Below are positions 51,714-60,019 of a stretch of 64,000 nt of DNA, piece by piece (the stretch's first letter is position 1; each line of letters starts with the position of its first letter). Made by a program: the position numbers and the translations under genes. The DNA comes from Eubacteriales bacterium (lineage in GTDB: Bacteria; Bacillota; Clostridia; Christensenellales; Aristaeellaceae), in assembly GCA_028693055.1 (NCBI GenBank), contig JAQUWD010000002.1, positions 25,699-89,698 on the forward strand, read 5' to 3'. Below the pieces are notes generated by a model. It made no database searches. It had not been told where the DNA came from and was given only the letters and a program-made list of their open reading frames with translations.

Positions 51714-53489
51714 ATGTATTATTCCAGCGGAAACTACGAAGCCTTTGCCCGTCCTGAAAAGCCCGAGGGGGTTGACCATAAATCGGCTTATCTGATCGGC
51801 AGCGGTCTTGCGTCCCTCTCAGCGGCTTGCTTCCTCGTGCGCGACGCGCAGATGCCCGGTGCGCACGTCCACATTCTGGAGAAGAACGATATTCCCGGCG
51901 GCGCGCTGGATGGCGATCAGCTTGGCCAAGTGGGCTATGTCATGCGCGGCGGACGCGAGATGGACAACCATTTCGAGTGCATGTGGGATTTGTTCCGTTC
52001 GATTCCGTCTATCGAAACCGAGGGCGTGACCATTCTCGACGAATACTACTGGCTCAACAAGCATGACCCGAACTTCTCCCTGTGCCGCGCAACACAGAAT
52101 CGCGGCGAGGATGCGCATACAGACAAGAAGTTCAGCCTGTCCGATAAAGGCGCGATGGAGATCATGGATCTTTTCATGACGCCGGACGAGAAGCTGGCCA
52201 ATGTGAAGATGACCGAAATCTTCGACAAGGAGGTCTTTGACTCCGATTTCTGGCTGTATTGGCGCACCATGTTCGCCTTCAAGGACGATCAGAGCGCGCT
52301 GGAAATGAAGCGTTATATGCAGCGGTATATTCATCACATTGGCGGCCTGCCCGATTTCACCGCATTGCGCTTTACTAAGTACAACCAGTACGAGTCCATG
52401 GTGCTGCCGATGGTGAAGTATCTGGAAGCCCGTGGCGTGCAGTTCCACTACGGCGCGCAGGTCATGAACGTTCGCTTTGATATTCAGGGAAGCCGCAAGC
52501 TTGCCAAGCGCATCGAAATTCTGCGCGAGGGCAGGACCGAAAATATTGATCTCACAGAAAACGATCTGGTGTTTTACACCAATGGCAGCAATGTGGAAAA
52601 CTCCACCTACGGCAGTCAGACCAAGGCCTGCGGCTTGGACGGCGAGATTCACGAGGGCGGCACCTTTGACCTGTGGCGCAAGATCGCCGCGCAGGATGCT
52701 GCCTTCGGTCGTCCCGATAAGTTCTGCACCGACCCCGAGGACAGCTGCTGGGTCAGCGCCACGGTGAATACGCTGGACGAAAAGATCCTGCCCTACATCC
52801 GCAAGATCTGCAAGCGTGATCCGCTGTCCGGCGGCGTGGTGACGGGCGGCATCGTCAGCGTGAAGGATTCGAGCTGGCTGCTGAGCTGGACGATCAATCG
52901 TCAGCCCCAGTATCGTAATCAGCCCAAGGGGCAGGTGCTGGTGTGGCTGTACGGCATGTTCTCCGATGTTCCCGGCGACTATATCAAGAAGCCCATGCGC
53001 GACTGCACGGGCATGGAGATCTGCGAGGAGTGGCTGTATCACTTGGGCGTTCCTGCCGATCAGATCGAGAACATGGCTAAGAACAGCGCGAATACTGTGC
53101 CGGTCATGATGCCCTTCGCCAGCGCCTACTTCCAGCCCCGCGAAGCAGGCGACCGCCCTGATGTTGTCCCGGAAGGCTCGGTCAATTTCGCATTCATTGG
53201 CAATTTCGCCGAAACGCCCCGTGACACGGTGTTCACCACCGAGTATTCCATCCGCACGGCTATGGAAGCGGTCTACACGCTGCTGGACGTGGATCGCGGT
53301 GTGCCGGAGGTCTGGGGCAGTGTGTACGACATTCGCGACCTGCTGAACTCTACGGTGCAGCTGCGGGACGGTAAACCTATCACGGATATGAAGCTCGATT
53401 TGAAGCGTAGGATCGCTATTTCCGCGCTCCTCAAGGAGATCAAAGGAACGGATGTGGAGAAGCTATTGAAGGAACGCCATGTAATCTGA
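51714..53489 (+). CDS. ohyA: Oleate hydratase (MCRA family)
   Basis: ATG 51714 after TGGAGG, giving 591 residues, standard for the family. FAD-binding AYLIGSGLASLSAACFLV at about residues 25-42 and ILEKNDIPGGALDG; the active-site loop MRGGREMDNHFECMWDLF carries the catalytic Glu; YTNGSNVENSTYGSQT and FAETPRDTVFTTEYSIRTAM are further family landmarks. It adds water across the cis-9 double bond of oleate to give 10-hydroxystearate, using FAD structurally. Gut bacteria use it to detoxify unsaturated fatty acids. TetR gene lies upstream, and terminator hairpin downstream. Confidence 0.97.
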   Translation: MYYSSGNYEAFARPEKPEGVDHKSAYLIGSGLASLSAACFLVRDAQMPGAHVHILEKNDIPGGALDGDQLGQVGYVMRGGREMDNHFECMWDLFRSIPSIETEGVTILDEYYWLNKHDPNFSLCRATQNRGEDAHTDKKFSLSDKGAMEIMDLFMTPDEKLANVKMTEIFDKEVFDSDFWLYWRTMFAFKDDQSALEMKRYMQRYIHHIGGLPDFTALRFTKYNQYESMVLPMVKYLEARGVQFHYGAQVMNVRFDIQGSRKLAKRIEILREGRTENIDLTENDLVFYTNGSNVENSTYGSQTKACGLDGEIHEGGTFDLWRKIAAQDAAFGRPDKFCTDPEDSCWVSATVNTLDEKILPYIRKICKRDPLSGGVVTGGIVSVKDSSWLLSWTINRQPQYRNQPKGQVLVWLYGMFSDVPGDYIKKPMRDCTGMEICEEWLYHLGVPADQIENMAKNSANTVPVMMPFASAYFQPREAGDRPDVVPEGSVNFAFIGNFAETPRDTVFTTEYSIRTAMEAVYTLLDVDRGVPEVWGSVYDIRDLLNSTVQLRDGKPITDMKLDLKRRIAISALLKEIKGTDVEKLLKERHVI

Positions 53490-53492
53490 AGC

Positions 53493-53533
53493 AAAAGGAG
53501 ATGGGAGGCCAAACGTGGCTTCCCATCTCCTTT
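53493..53533 (+). terminator. Terminator of ohyA
   Basis: AAAGGAGATGGGA pairs with TCCCATCTCCTTT (13-bp perfect arms, with an extra inner GCC/GGC pair), followed by CAATTTT. Confidence 0.9.
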
Positions 53534-53634
53534 CAATTTTAACGATCCATCCTGCTCGCTTTCGAAACCATCTTCGCGAGTACTCGCAGCCAATGCTGCG
53601 AGATGTCATCAAAAGAAAATAAGAAGTCATCAAT

Positions 53635-53668
53635 GCGCATTCAACATTTGGGAAGAATGCGCTATGAT
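53635..53668 (+). promoter_or_regulatory. Inverted repeat and -10 box upstream of the fucosidase locus
   Basis: GCGCATTC (53635-53642) and GAATGCGC (53655-53662), perfect 8-bp arms with a 12-bp interval, sit just before TATGAT (53663-53668). The centre-to-centre distance of 20 bp puts both half-sites on one DNA face, a good operator geometry for a dimeric regulator overlapping the -35 region. Confidence 0.55.
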
Positions 53669-53699
53669 TATACCATCAAAAGCGGTGAGGAGAAGAACA

Positions 53700-55007
53700 A
53701 TGAGCAGGGACGATCAGCGGACGCAATGGTTCCGCGATAGCCGTTTCGGAATGTTTATCCACTGGGGACTATACGCCATTCCGGCGCGCGGCGAATGGGT
53801 CAAGAATCAAGAGCAGCTCACCGATGAGCAATATCAGCCATACTTTGACGCATTCAATCCGTCGCGCTACGATCCGCGCGAATGGGCGCGCTTGGCAAAG
53901 CACGCAGGCATGAAGTATGCCGTGCTCACAGCCAAGCATCACGATGGATTTTGTTTGTTCGATAGCGCCTTGACCGACTACAAAGCGACGAACACTCCTT
54001 GCGGTCGCGATCTCGTGCGAGAGTACTTGGATGCGTTCCGCGCTGAAGGGATTCGCGTCGGGCTGTACTATTCGTTGCTGGATTGGCGTCATCCCGATTA
54101 TCCGCACTATGGCGATAGTCGGCATCCCGCCCGCAATGATCCCTCGCAGAGCAATGAGCACCGCGATTGGAACCGTTATTTGGCGTATATGCACGGGCAG
54201 ATTCGCGAGCTGCTGACCAACTACGGCAAGCTCGATCTGATGTGGTTCGATTTTTCTTATGATGATCTTGAGGGCGAGGCCTGGGGCGCTAGCCACATCA
54301 TGGAGATGATTCATCAGTATCAGCCTGATATGCTGATCGACAACCGTCTGGAAGGCAGCGGCAGCTCGCGCGGTTCCATCGTGACGGCTAACCCGAAGCC
54401 TTACGCAGGCGATTTTACCTCGCCGGAGCAAATGGTGCCGCCGGACGGCTGTCTTAACGATTTGGGCGAACCCATTCCGTGGGAAAGCTGCATGACGCTT
54501 AACGATCATTGGGGCTATTTCGCGGGTGATACGCACTATAAGAGCGCGCGGCTGGTGGTTCGTTCATTGGTGGAATGCGTCAGTAAAAACGGCAACCTGA
54601 TCGTCAACGTCGGCCCCGACGCCAACGGAGAAATTCCTGCGCAGGCCCGCCAAATCCTCACCGAGGTGGGCGACTGGATGCGCGGCAACGGCGAAAGCAT
54701 TTACGGCTGCGGCAAGGCTGAATATCCCAAGCCCGAGTGGGGGCGCTACACCCAGCGCGGCAATACGCTCTATGCGCACGTGATGGAGGAGGCTGTGTCC
54801 GCGATTTGCCTGCAAAACATGGGCAAACGCGCACAGACATTGTGCCGCCTTGCCGACCACAGCGAGGTCAAGCTGACGCGATTCTGGACGCTCACAGGGT
54901 ACGATCAGCACGCGTTTTTCTTCCCCTATCCGGGGCAGGCCAGCAGCTATCCCCTGCCGGACGAAACGGATACCGTCATTTCCGTCAAATTAGCAAAGGA
55001 GGACTGA
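53700..55007 (+). CDS. GH29 alpha-L-fucosidase
   Basis: ATG 53700 follows GAGGAG; the track start 53664 lies within the promoter. 435 residues. GH29 landmarks: RFGMFIHWGLYAIPARGEWV at about residues 13-32, KYAVLTAKHHDGFCLFDSAL, YYSLLDWRHPDY, and KLDLMWFDFSYDD with the nucleophile Asp. Lacks a signal peptide and carbohydrate-binding domain, so it is cytoplasmic and probably acts on small imported oligosaccharides. First gene of a plus-strand locus; the permease gene starts 2 bases after its stop. Confidence 0.95.
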   Translation: MSRDDQRTQWFRDSRFGMFIHWGLYAIPARGEWVKNQEQLTDEQYQPYFDAFNPSRYDPREWARLAKHAGMKYAVLTAKHHDGFCLFDSALTDYKATNTPCGRDLVREYLDAFRAEGIRVGLYYSLLDWRHPDYPHYGDSRHPARNDPSQSNEHRDWNRYLAYMHGQIRELLTNYGKLDLMWFDFSYDDLEGEAWGASHIMEMIHQYQPDMLIDNRLEGSGSSRGSIVTANPKPYAGDFTSPEQMVPPDGCLNDLGEPIPWESCMTLNDHWGYFAGDTHYKSARLVVRSLVECVSKNGNLIVNVGPDANGEIPAQARQILTEVGDWMRGNGESIYGCGKAEYPKPEWGRYTQRGNTLYAHVMEEAVSAICLQNMGKRAQTLCRLADHSEVKLTRFWTLTGYDQHAFFFPYPGQASSYPLPDETDTVISVKLAKED

Positions 55008-55009
55008 CC

Positions 55010-55921
55010 ATGCGGCAACTGAGCCGAAACCGCCGCCGATACATGGACAACCGCGCCGCCTTTGTGTTTCTGCTTCCTTGCATGTTAGGCTTTATCCTGT
55101 TTATGGTGCTTCCGGTGTTGGCTTCGCTGGGCATCAGCCTGACAGAATGGAATTTTCTGGGTGGACTCAAAAGCATGAAATGGGTTGGGTTAGACAATTA
55201 CGCCAAGCTCCTATCCGGCAAAGACGGCTGGTTTTCCACATCGTTTTGGAACACGCTGATCTTTGCGGCCGTCACGGTACCGGTAGGGCTCCTGCTGGGC
55301 TTGATTATGGCCTCGGTGTTTAACAATGGCGTGTACGGCTCTGCTGCGTTCCGTTTTGTGGTGTTTATCCCGTATATTTCTAGCATCGTCGCATCGCTAA
55401 TCGTGTGGCAGGTGGTGTTTCAGCCGTCTTATGGGCCGGTCAACAGCATACTGATGGCGCTGGGCGTTGAAAATCCACCCAAATGGTTTGTCAGCGCGCA
55501 GTGGGCCTTTCCGCTGATTATCACGTTCCAGATTTGGCAGACGCTGGGCTATAACATCATCGTGTTCTATGCAGGGCTTAAAAACATTTCGCCGGATCTC
55601 TATGAGGCTGCGACGACGGACGGCGCGACGGCGCTCCAAAAATTCCGTCATGTCACCGTGCCGATGATTTCCCCGACGACGTTCTTCCTGTCCACAATGG
55701 GCATCATCTCCTCCTTCAAGGTATTTGACGCGATCAAGGTCGCCACCAACGGCGGCCCCGGCAAGGCAACCTCCGTCGTCGCGTTCTACATTTACCGCGA
55801 GGCCTTCGAGAACTATCGCATGGGTACCGCCAGCGCGGCTGCGTGGGTGATGTTCATCATCATCTTTGCGATCACCATGATTCAGCTGTACGGACAGAGG
55901 AAGTGGGTGACGTATGATTAA
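55010..55921 (+). CDS. Carbohydrate ABC transporter permease (MalF/UgpA-like)
   Basis: ATG 55010 follows AAAGGAGGA; the track start runs into the fucosidase gene. 303 residues with six hydrophobic segments, beginning FVFLLPCMLGFILFMVLPVL. The EAA loop that contacts the ATPase is visible as LYEAATTDGATALQKFRHVTVP. It is one half of the inner-membrane channel of a CUT1-type sugar importer. Overlaps the next permease by 8 bp. No ATPase gene is in the visible locus, so a shared MsmK-like ATPase probably serves it. Confidence 0.95.
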   Translation: MRQLSRNRRRYMDNRAAFVFLLPCMLGFILFMVLPVLASLGISLTEWNFLGGLKSMKWVGLDNYAKLLSGKDGWFSTSFWNTLIFAAVTVPVGLLLGLIMASVFNNGVYGSAAFRFVVFIPYISSIVASLIVWQVVFQPSYGPVNSILMALGVENPPKWFVSAQWAFPLIITFQIWQTLGYNIIVFYAGLKNISPDLYEAATTDGATALQKFRHVTVPMISPTTFFLSTMGIISSFKVFDAIKVATNGGPGKATSVVAFYIYREAFENYRMGTASAAAWVMFIIIFAITMIQLYGQRKWVTYD

Positions 55922-56774
55922 GGCTGCAACACAGACGCCGACCGCTCACAAGCGCATTTCAACGCGCAAGCTGATCCTCACAATCGTGATGGCGCTGGTC
56001 GTGCTGACGATGATGTTCCCGCTGCTATGGATGATTTCGACGTCGTTCAAGGTCGAGGCCGAGGTGTTCAACTTCCCGATTGAATGGATTCCTAAAACGC
56101 CAACGGTTAACAACTACACATCGGTTTGGACAGGGAACTATCACTTTGGCGAGTACTACCTAAATTCTGTGCACGTCACGGTGGCCGTGGTTATCGGGCA
56201 ACTGTTGATCTGCTCGATGGGTGCATACGCCTTTGCCAAGATGGATTTTCGCTTCAAGAGCCAGCTGTTTGCGCTGTTTCTGGCGATGATGATGATTCCC
56301 GATCAAGTCATGCTGGTGCCGCGTTTTATGCTGCTCAACTCCATCAAGCTCTACAACACGCACATTGGAATCATTCTGATGTCGGCCTTTAGCGTTTACG
56401 GCGTGTTCCTGCTTCGGCAGAGCATGGTCGGCATTCCCGACAGCATCATCGAAGCGGCGCGCATCGACGGCGCAAATCACTACCGCATCTTCTTCCAAAT
56501 CGTTCTGCCGATCAGCCGCCCAATGCTGGCTACGCTGGCTATAATGCGCTTTGTGTGGACGTGGAACGATTACCAAACGCCGCTGATCTTCCTGCGCGAC
56601 CAGAAGCTGTTCACATTGCAGCTGGGCATGTCGCAGTTCGCCGATCAGGCTGGCACAAAGTACGCGCTGCTGATGGCGGCGTCGGTACTATCGATTTTGC
56701 CGCTATTGCTGATCTTCTGCTTTGGGCAGAAAAACGTGGTGGAGGGTATGGCCGCAGGCGCGGTCAAAGGCTGA
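55914..56774 (+). CDS. Carbohydrate ABC transporter permease (MalG/UgpE-like)
   Basis: 286 residues from ATG 55914. Six hydrophobic segments and the EAA loop IIEAARIDGANHYRIFFQIVLP, the second-permease signature in CUT1 importers. N-terminal leader KLILTIVMALVVLTMMFPLLWM and C-terminal KNVVEGMAAGAVKG are typical. It partners the preceding permease and the solute-binding protein encoded 53 bp downstream. Confidence 0.95.
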   Translation: MIKAATQTPTAHKRISTRKLILTIVMALVVLTMMFPLLWMISTSFKVEAEVFNFPIEWIPKTPTVNNYTSVWTGNYHFGEYYLNSVHVTVAVVIGQLLICSMGAYAFAKMDFRFKSQLFALFLAMMMIPDQVMLVPRFMLLNSIKLYNTHIGIILMSAFSVYGVFLLRQSMVGIPDSIIEAARIDGANHYRIFFQIVLPISRPMLATLAIMRFVWTWNDYQTPLIFLRDQKLFTLQLGMSQFADQAGTKYALLMAASVLSILPLLLIFCFGQKNVVEGMAAGAVKG

Positions 56775-56827
56775 TAGGATGAAGGGCAACAGCTCTTCTG
56801 AATATAGATCATAAGGAGGAAATAACC

Positions 56828-58144
56828 ATGACCAAGAAGATTCTATCCACATTGCTGGCTCTGGTGCTGCTGATGTCGTGCTTCAGCTTTGCCGCAGCGG
56901 AGGAGGCCCCGATCGAAATCACATTCCTGACCTACGATGCACAGCAAACCGACTCCGGCATGACGCGCTTTGAACAAGCCGTCGAAATGTACAAAGAGGT
57001 CAAGCCCAACGTCACCATCAACATCGACGTGCAGGCTGAAAACAGCTCCACGGACTTCCTCACCAAGCTCGATCTGCTGCAATTGACCGGCGTGACCGGC
57101 GACATCATCCAGATCCCGAGCTTCCGTGAGTACTCGGTGCGCGCCGAGCAAGGCTTCTTCTACCCGATTGATGAAATGATCGCGACGGAAGGCGTCAACT
57201 ACGACGACGTGTACGCCTATCCCACCAAGATCGCCGACAAGAGCTACGGCATCCCGTTTGAGCCCGGCATCTACGGTATCTTCATCAACAAGACCATGCT
57301 TGACGCTGCCGGCCTTGAACTGCCCAAGGAAGGCTGGACGTGGGATGACTACCGCACCTATGCCGAAAAGATGACCACCGGCACCGGCGCCGACACCATT
57401 TACGGCTCCTTCATGCATAGCTGGAGCGAGTTCAAGCGCGAAGGCCTGTTCAATGTCGTGATGGATAACCCCTACGTCAAGGAGGACGGCACGTCCAACC
57501 TCGACAGCAAGTATTTCGGCGATTGGCTGCAATACATGTACGATCTGGAAAACGTGTCCAAGTGCCAGACGCCTTACAGCGACGTCAAGGCTACCGGCCT
57601 GCACTATCGCGACATGTTCGTGACCGGCAAGGTTGCCATGATCCCGATTGGCACATGGATGATCGATAGCGTTATCGACACCACCAACTACCCGCATGAA
57701 TTTGAGACCGTGTTTGCTCCCTTCCCCGTCTTTGAGGACGGCAAAGCGGGCGTAACCCAGGGTGCAGCCAGCTACCTGTGCATCGGCGCAAACTCCACGC
57801 CCGAAAAGGCACAGGCCGCGTATGATTTCATCCGCTGGATGAGCAACGAAGGCTCCACCGCGCTCAACATCTTCCCGGCTGACAAGGGCGGCGACTTCGC
57901 CTCCGTGCTGACTGCGAAGGTTGGCGACAAGTCTAATCTCATGAACATTCAGTCGATTCTGGACGTGTGGACCAGCCCGAACATGGTCGCAAACATCATC
58001 GGCCGTGACGCCGCGCTCTTCACCGAGATTGACGCGATTTACAACAGCGAAGCCGAGCTGTTCCTCTTGGGCAGCCAGGATCTCGCCACCACTTTGGCTA
58101 ACATTCAGGAGCAGGGCAACGCCATTATCGACGCTGCAAAATGA
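56828..58144 (+). CDS. Extracellular solute-binding protein (family 1) for oligosaccharide
   Basis: 438 residues from ATG 56828 with AAGGAGGAAA upstream. Signal peptide MTKKILSTLLALVLLMSCFS ends at an AAA-EE site; the LMSC could also act as an imperfect lipobox. Then EITFLTYDAQQTDSGMTRFEQ and a typical two-lobed family 1 pattern with YGIPFEPGIYGIFINKTML, GWTWDDYRTYAEKMT, and WMSNEGSTALNIFP. It captures sugar outside the cell for the two permeases. A hairpin directly downstream may keep its transcript level above that of the kinase genes. Confidence 0.93.
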   Translation: MTKKILSTLLALVLLMSCFSFAAAEEAPIEITFLTYDAQQTDSGMTRFEQAVEMYKEVKPNVTINIDVQAENSSTDFLTKLDLLQLTGVTGDIIQIPSFREYSVRAEQGFFYPIDEMIATEGVNYDDVYAYPTKIADKSYGIPFEPGIYGIFINKTMLDAAGLELPKEGWTWDDYRTYAEKMTTGTGADTIYGSFMHSWSEFKREGLFNVVMDNPYVKEDGTSNLDSKYFGDWLQYMYDLENVSKCQTPYSDVKATGLHYRDMFVTGKVAMIPIGTWMIDSVIDTTNYPHEFETVFAPFPVFEDGKAGVTQGAASYLCIGANSTPEKAQAAYDFIRWMSNEGSTALNIFPADKGGDFASVLTAKVGDKSNLMNIQSILDVWTSPNMVANIIGRDAALFTEIDAIYNSEAELFLLGSQDLATTLANIQEQGNAIIDAAK

Positions 58145-58189
58145 AGGATTTTCCCGTCCACTTCTTGAAACACAGAACGTGGTATGGAA

Positions 58190-58221
58190 GCCCGGGGGAG
58201 CCGCTCGCTTCCCCGGGTTTT
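58190..58221 (+). terminator. Hairpin between solute-binding protein and kinase genes
   Basis: CCCGGGG (58191-58197) pairs with CCCCGGG (58211-58217), 13-nt loop, followed by TTTT. It lies just before the RBS of the histidine kinase, so it may partly terminate or stabilise the upstream mRNA. Confidence 0.75.
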
Positions 58222-58240
58222 CTAATAAAGGAGTTTGCAC

Positions 58241-60019
58241 ATGAGCAAATGGCTTGCCCGCAGGACGCTGTTTACCAGAACGTTTTTGTTGTTGATGGTG
58301 GTAGTGAATGGCTTTGCGTTTCTGACGTTCAGCATTCTTTCCTCTGCCATTGAGGAGATTGTTAGCGATCAGATCCGCCAGCAAACGCGCGACACGCTCA
58401 ACATCGCCAATACAAAGCTGCAAAACCAGTTGATGACGGGCATTTCCGTATTGGTGGCGCTTCGCGTCAACGATCCGCTGCTGCAAAGCCTGCAAGCTCC
58501 TCCTACGACAGCCGGCGAGCGGGCCGTCGTAGCCAATGCCGTAGGCAACGTGATTTCCAATGCGTATTACGCGCTGGAAAGCGATTTGCGTGTGGCGGTT
58601 GTTTCTGATTTTGACAACATTTATGCCAACTGGGATATGTACGACAGCGCCTCGATTCTGGCGGTTCGTGATGAATATTTACGCCGTATCGCTGCGGCAG
58701 AGGCTCCTGCCGATACGCTGTACAGCGCCGTTTTCAGCGACGTTTTTTTGACGCAAACCGGTGTATCGCGAGACGTTTACGTGCAGCTGATGCCGCTGAA
58801 GAAAGCCCGCAACAAACAATTGTGCGGCGTTGCTATGGTGATGGTGCCTGAGCGCGATATCTATGAAACGCTGCGCTTCGAGCAGGAGGACGCGCACGCG
58901 ACCTATTTAACGGATCGGGACGGCGTGATCATTAGCGCGCGGGACAAAACACTGCTTGGCAGCAATGCGCAAACGGTGATCGGCGATGCAACCCCCGAAC
59001 GCATTACGCAGTCCCTGCAAACGCGGCGAACGCAGACGACCGTCATCGACGTCATGTCTCAAGGCTATGTGCAGCGCCAAGTCACCCCGATCCTGACCCG
59101 CATGGCAACCTATGTGCTGCTTGTGCTAGCCGTAGTCGTGGCGGCGTGCTTCTTTATCACGCGCGGCGTGACCAAGCCCCTCGTGAGGCTCACCAAGCGC
59201 ATGGTATCGGGTAACTACGCCGCTTTTTTGCAGGAAAGTCAAAATGATGCAGGCCGCAATGAAGTGCTGCTGTTGGAGCGCGGCTTTGATGTGATGGGGC
59301 GCGATATCGAAGCGCTACTCGCTGAAAACAAGCGTAAGGAGCAGCAAAAGCGCAGCACGGAAATTGCTGCGCTGCAAGCCCAAATTCAGCCGCATTTTCT
59401 TTTTAACACGCTCAACACCGCCCGCTGCTCCATCCTCAACCATCACGACGAAAAGGCGGCCGAGCTGCTCTACAAGCTGACCATGCTGCTGCGCATGACG
59501 CTGGTCAAAGGCGGCGAAATGGTCCCGCTATCCGAGGAATTGGAAACGGTGGACTATTATCTGGACATCATCTGCATGCGTCATCGCGTCAAATTGGTAT
59601 GCAAAAAAGACATTGCGCCGATTACGGAAGATTTTCTGGTGCCCAAGCTGCTTTTGCAGCCCGTAGTGGAAAACTGCGTGGTGCATGGGATGCTGCTGGA
59701 ACAGCAGGATGGAGAAATTCTGATTCGCACGGAAGTCGATGATGCGTTCTGGTATATTTTCGTGGAAAACAACGGCGTTTTGCTGGATCAAGAAATTGAT
59801 TTGCGAGGCAGTCAAGCGCAAAAGCATGACAGCTTTTCAGGCATGGGCGTCAAAAACGTCAATCAACGGCTGAAACTCTACTACGGCGAACAGTCCGGCC
59901 TGCGGCTGTATTGCGAGCAAGACCGCACGGTTGCACAGCTCACGCTTTCTCTCACCGCTCCCGTTGATGCAGAACGGGAGAAGCTGGATAGCCTTTGGGG
60001 AAAGGAGAACAGCCTATGA
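58241..60019 (+). CDS. Sensor histidine kinase (YesM-like)
   Basis: ATG 58241 after AAAGGAG; 592 residues. A transmembrane helix (FLLLMVVVNGFAFLTFSIL), an extracytoplasmic sensor domain of about 240 residues, a second helix (YVLLVLAVVVAACFFITRG) and a HAMP region. The kinase core belongs to the His_kinase/LytS-YesM class: ALQAQIQPHFLFNTLNTARC (phosphoacceptor His) and the HATPase motifs VVENCVVHGML and FSGMGVKNVNQRLKLYYG. It probably senses a sugar or binding-protein complex and phosphorylates the next gene product. ATGA overlap with the response regulator. Confidence 0.95.
   Translation: MSKWLARRTLFTRTFLLLMVVVNGFAFLTFSILSSAIEEIVSDQIRQQTRDTLNIANTKLQNQLMTGISVLVALRVNDPLLQSLQAPPTTAGERAVVANAVGNVISNAYYALESDLRVAVVSDFDNIYANWDMYDSASILAVRDEYLRRIAAAEAPADTLYSAVFSDVFLTQTGVSRDVYVQLMPLKKARNKQLCGVAMVMVPERDIYETLRFEQEDAHATYLTDRDGVIISARDKTLLGSNAQTVIGDATPERITQSLQTRRTQTTVIDVMSQGYVQRQVTPILTRMATYVLLVLAVVVAACFFITRGVTKPLVRLTKRMVSGNYAAFLQESQNDAGRNEVLLLERGFDVMGRDIEALLAENKRKEQQKRSTEIAALQAQIQPHFLFNTLNTARCSILNHHDEKAAELLYKLTMLLRMTLVKGGEMVPLSEELETVDYYLDIICMRHRVKLVCKKDIAPITEDFLVPKLLLQPVVENCVVHGMLLEQQDGEILIRTEVDDAFWYIFVENNGVLLDQEIDLRGSQAQKHDSFSGMGVKNVNQRLKLYYGEQSGLRLYCEQDRTVAQLTLSLTAPVDAEREKLDSLWGKENSL

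Noticed and set aside
51819-53042. 407-codon antisense ORF over oleate hydratase
   Set aside because: Shadow of a confidently identified gene; no RBS or recognisable family.
56843-58495. 550-codon antisense ORF over the solute-binding protein gene
   Set aside because: The plus strand gene has signal peptide, RBS and family motifs; the antisense frame is His/Val/Ala-rich shadow sequence spanning a gene boundary and shows no domain.
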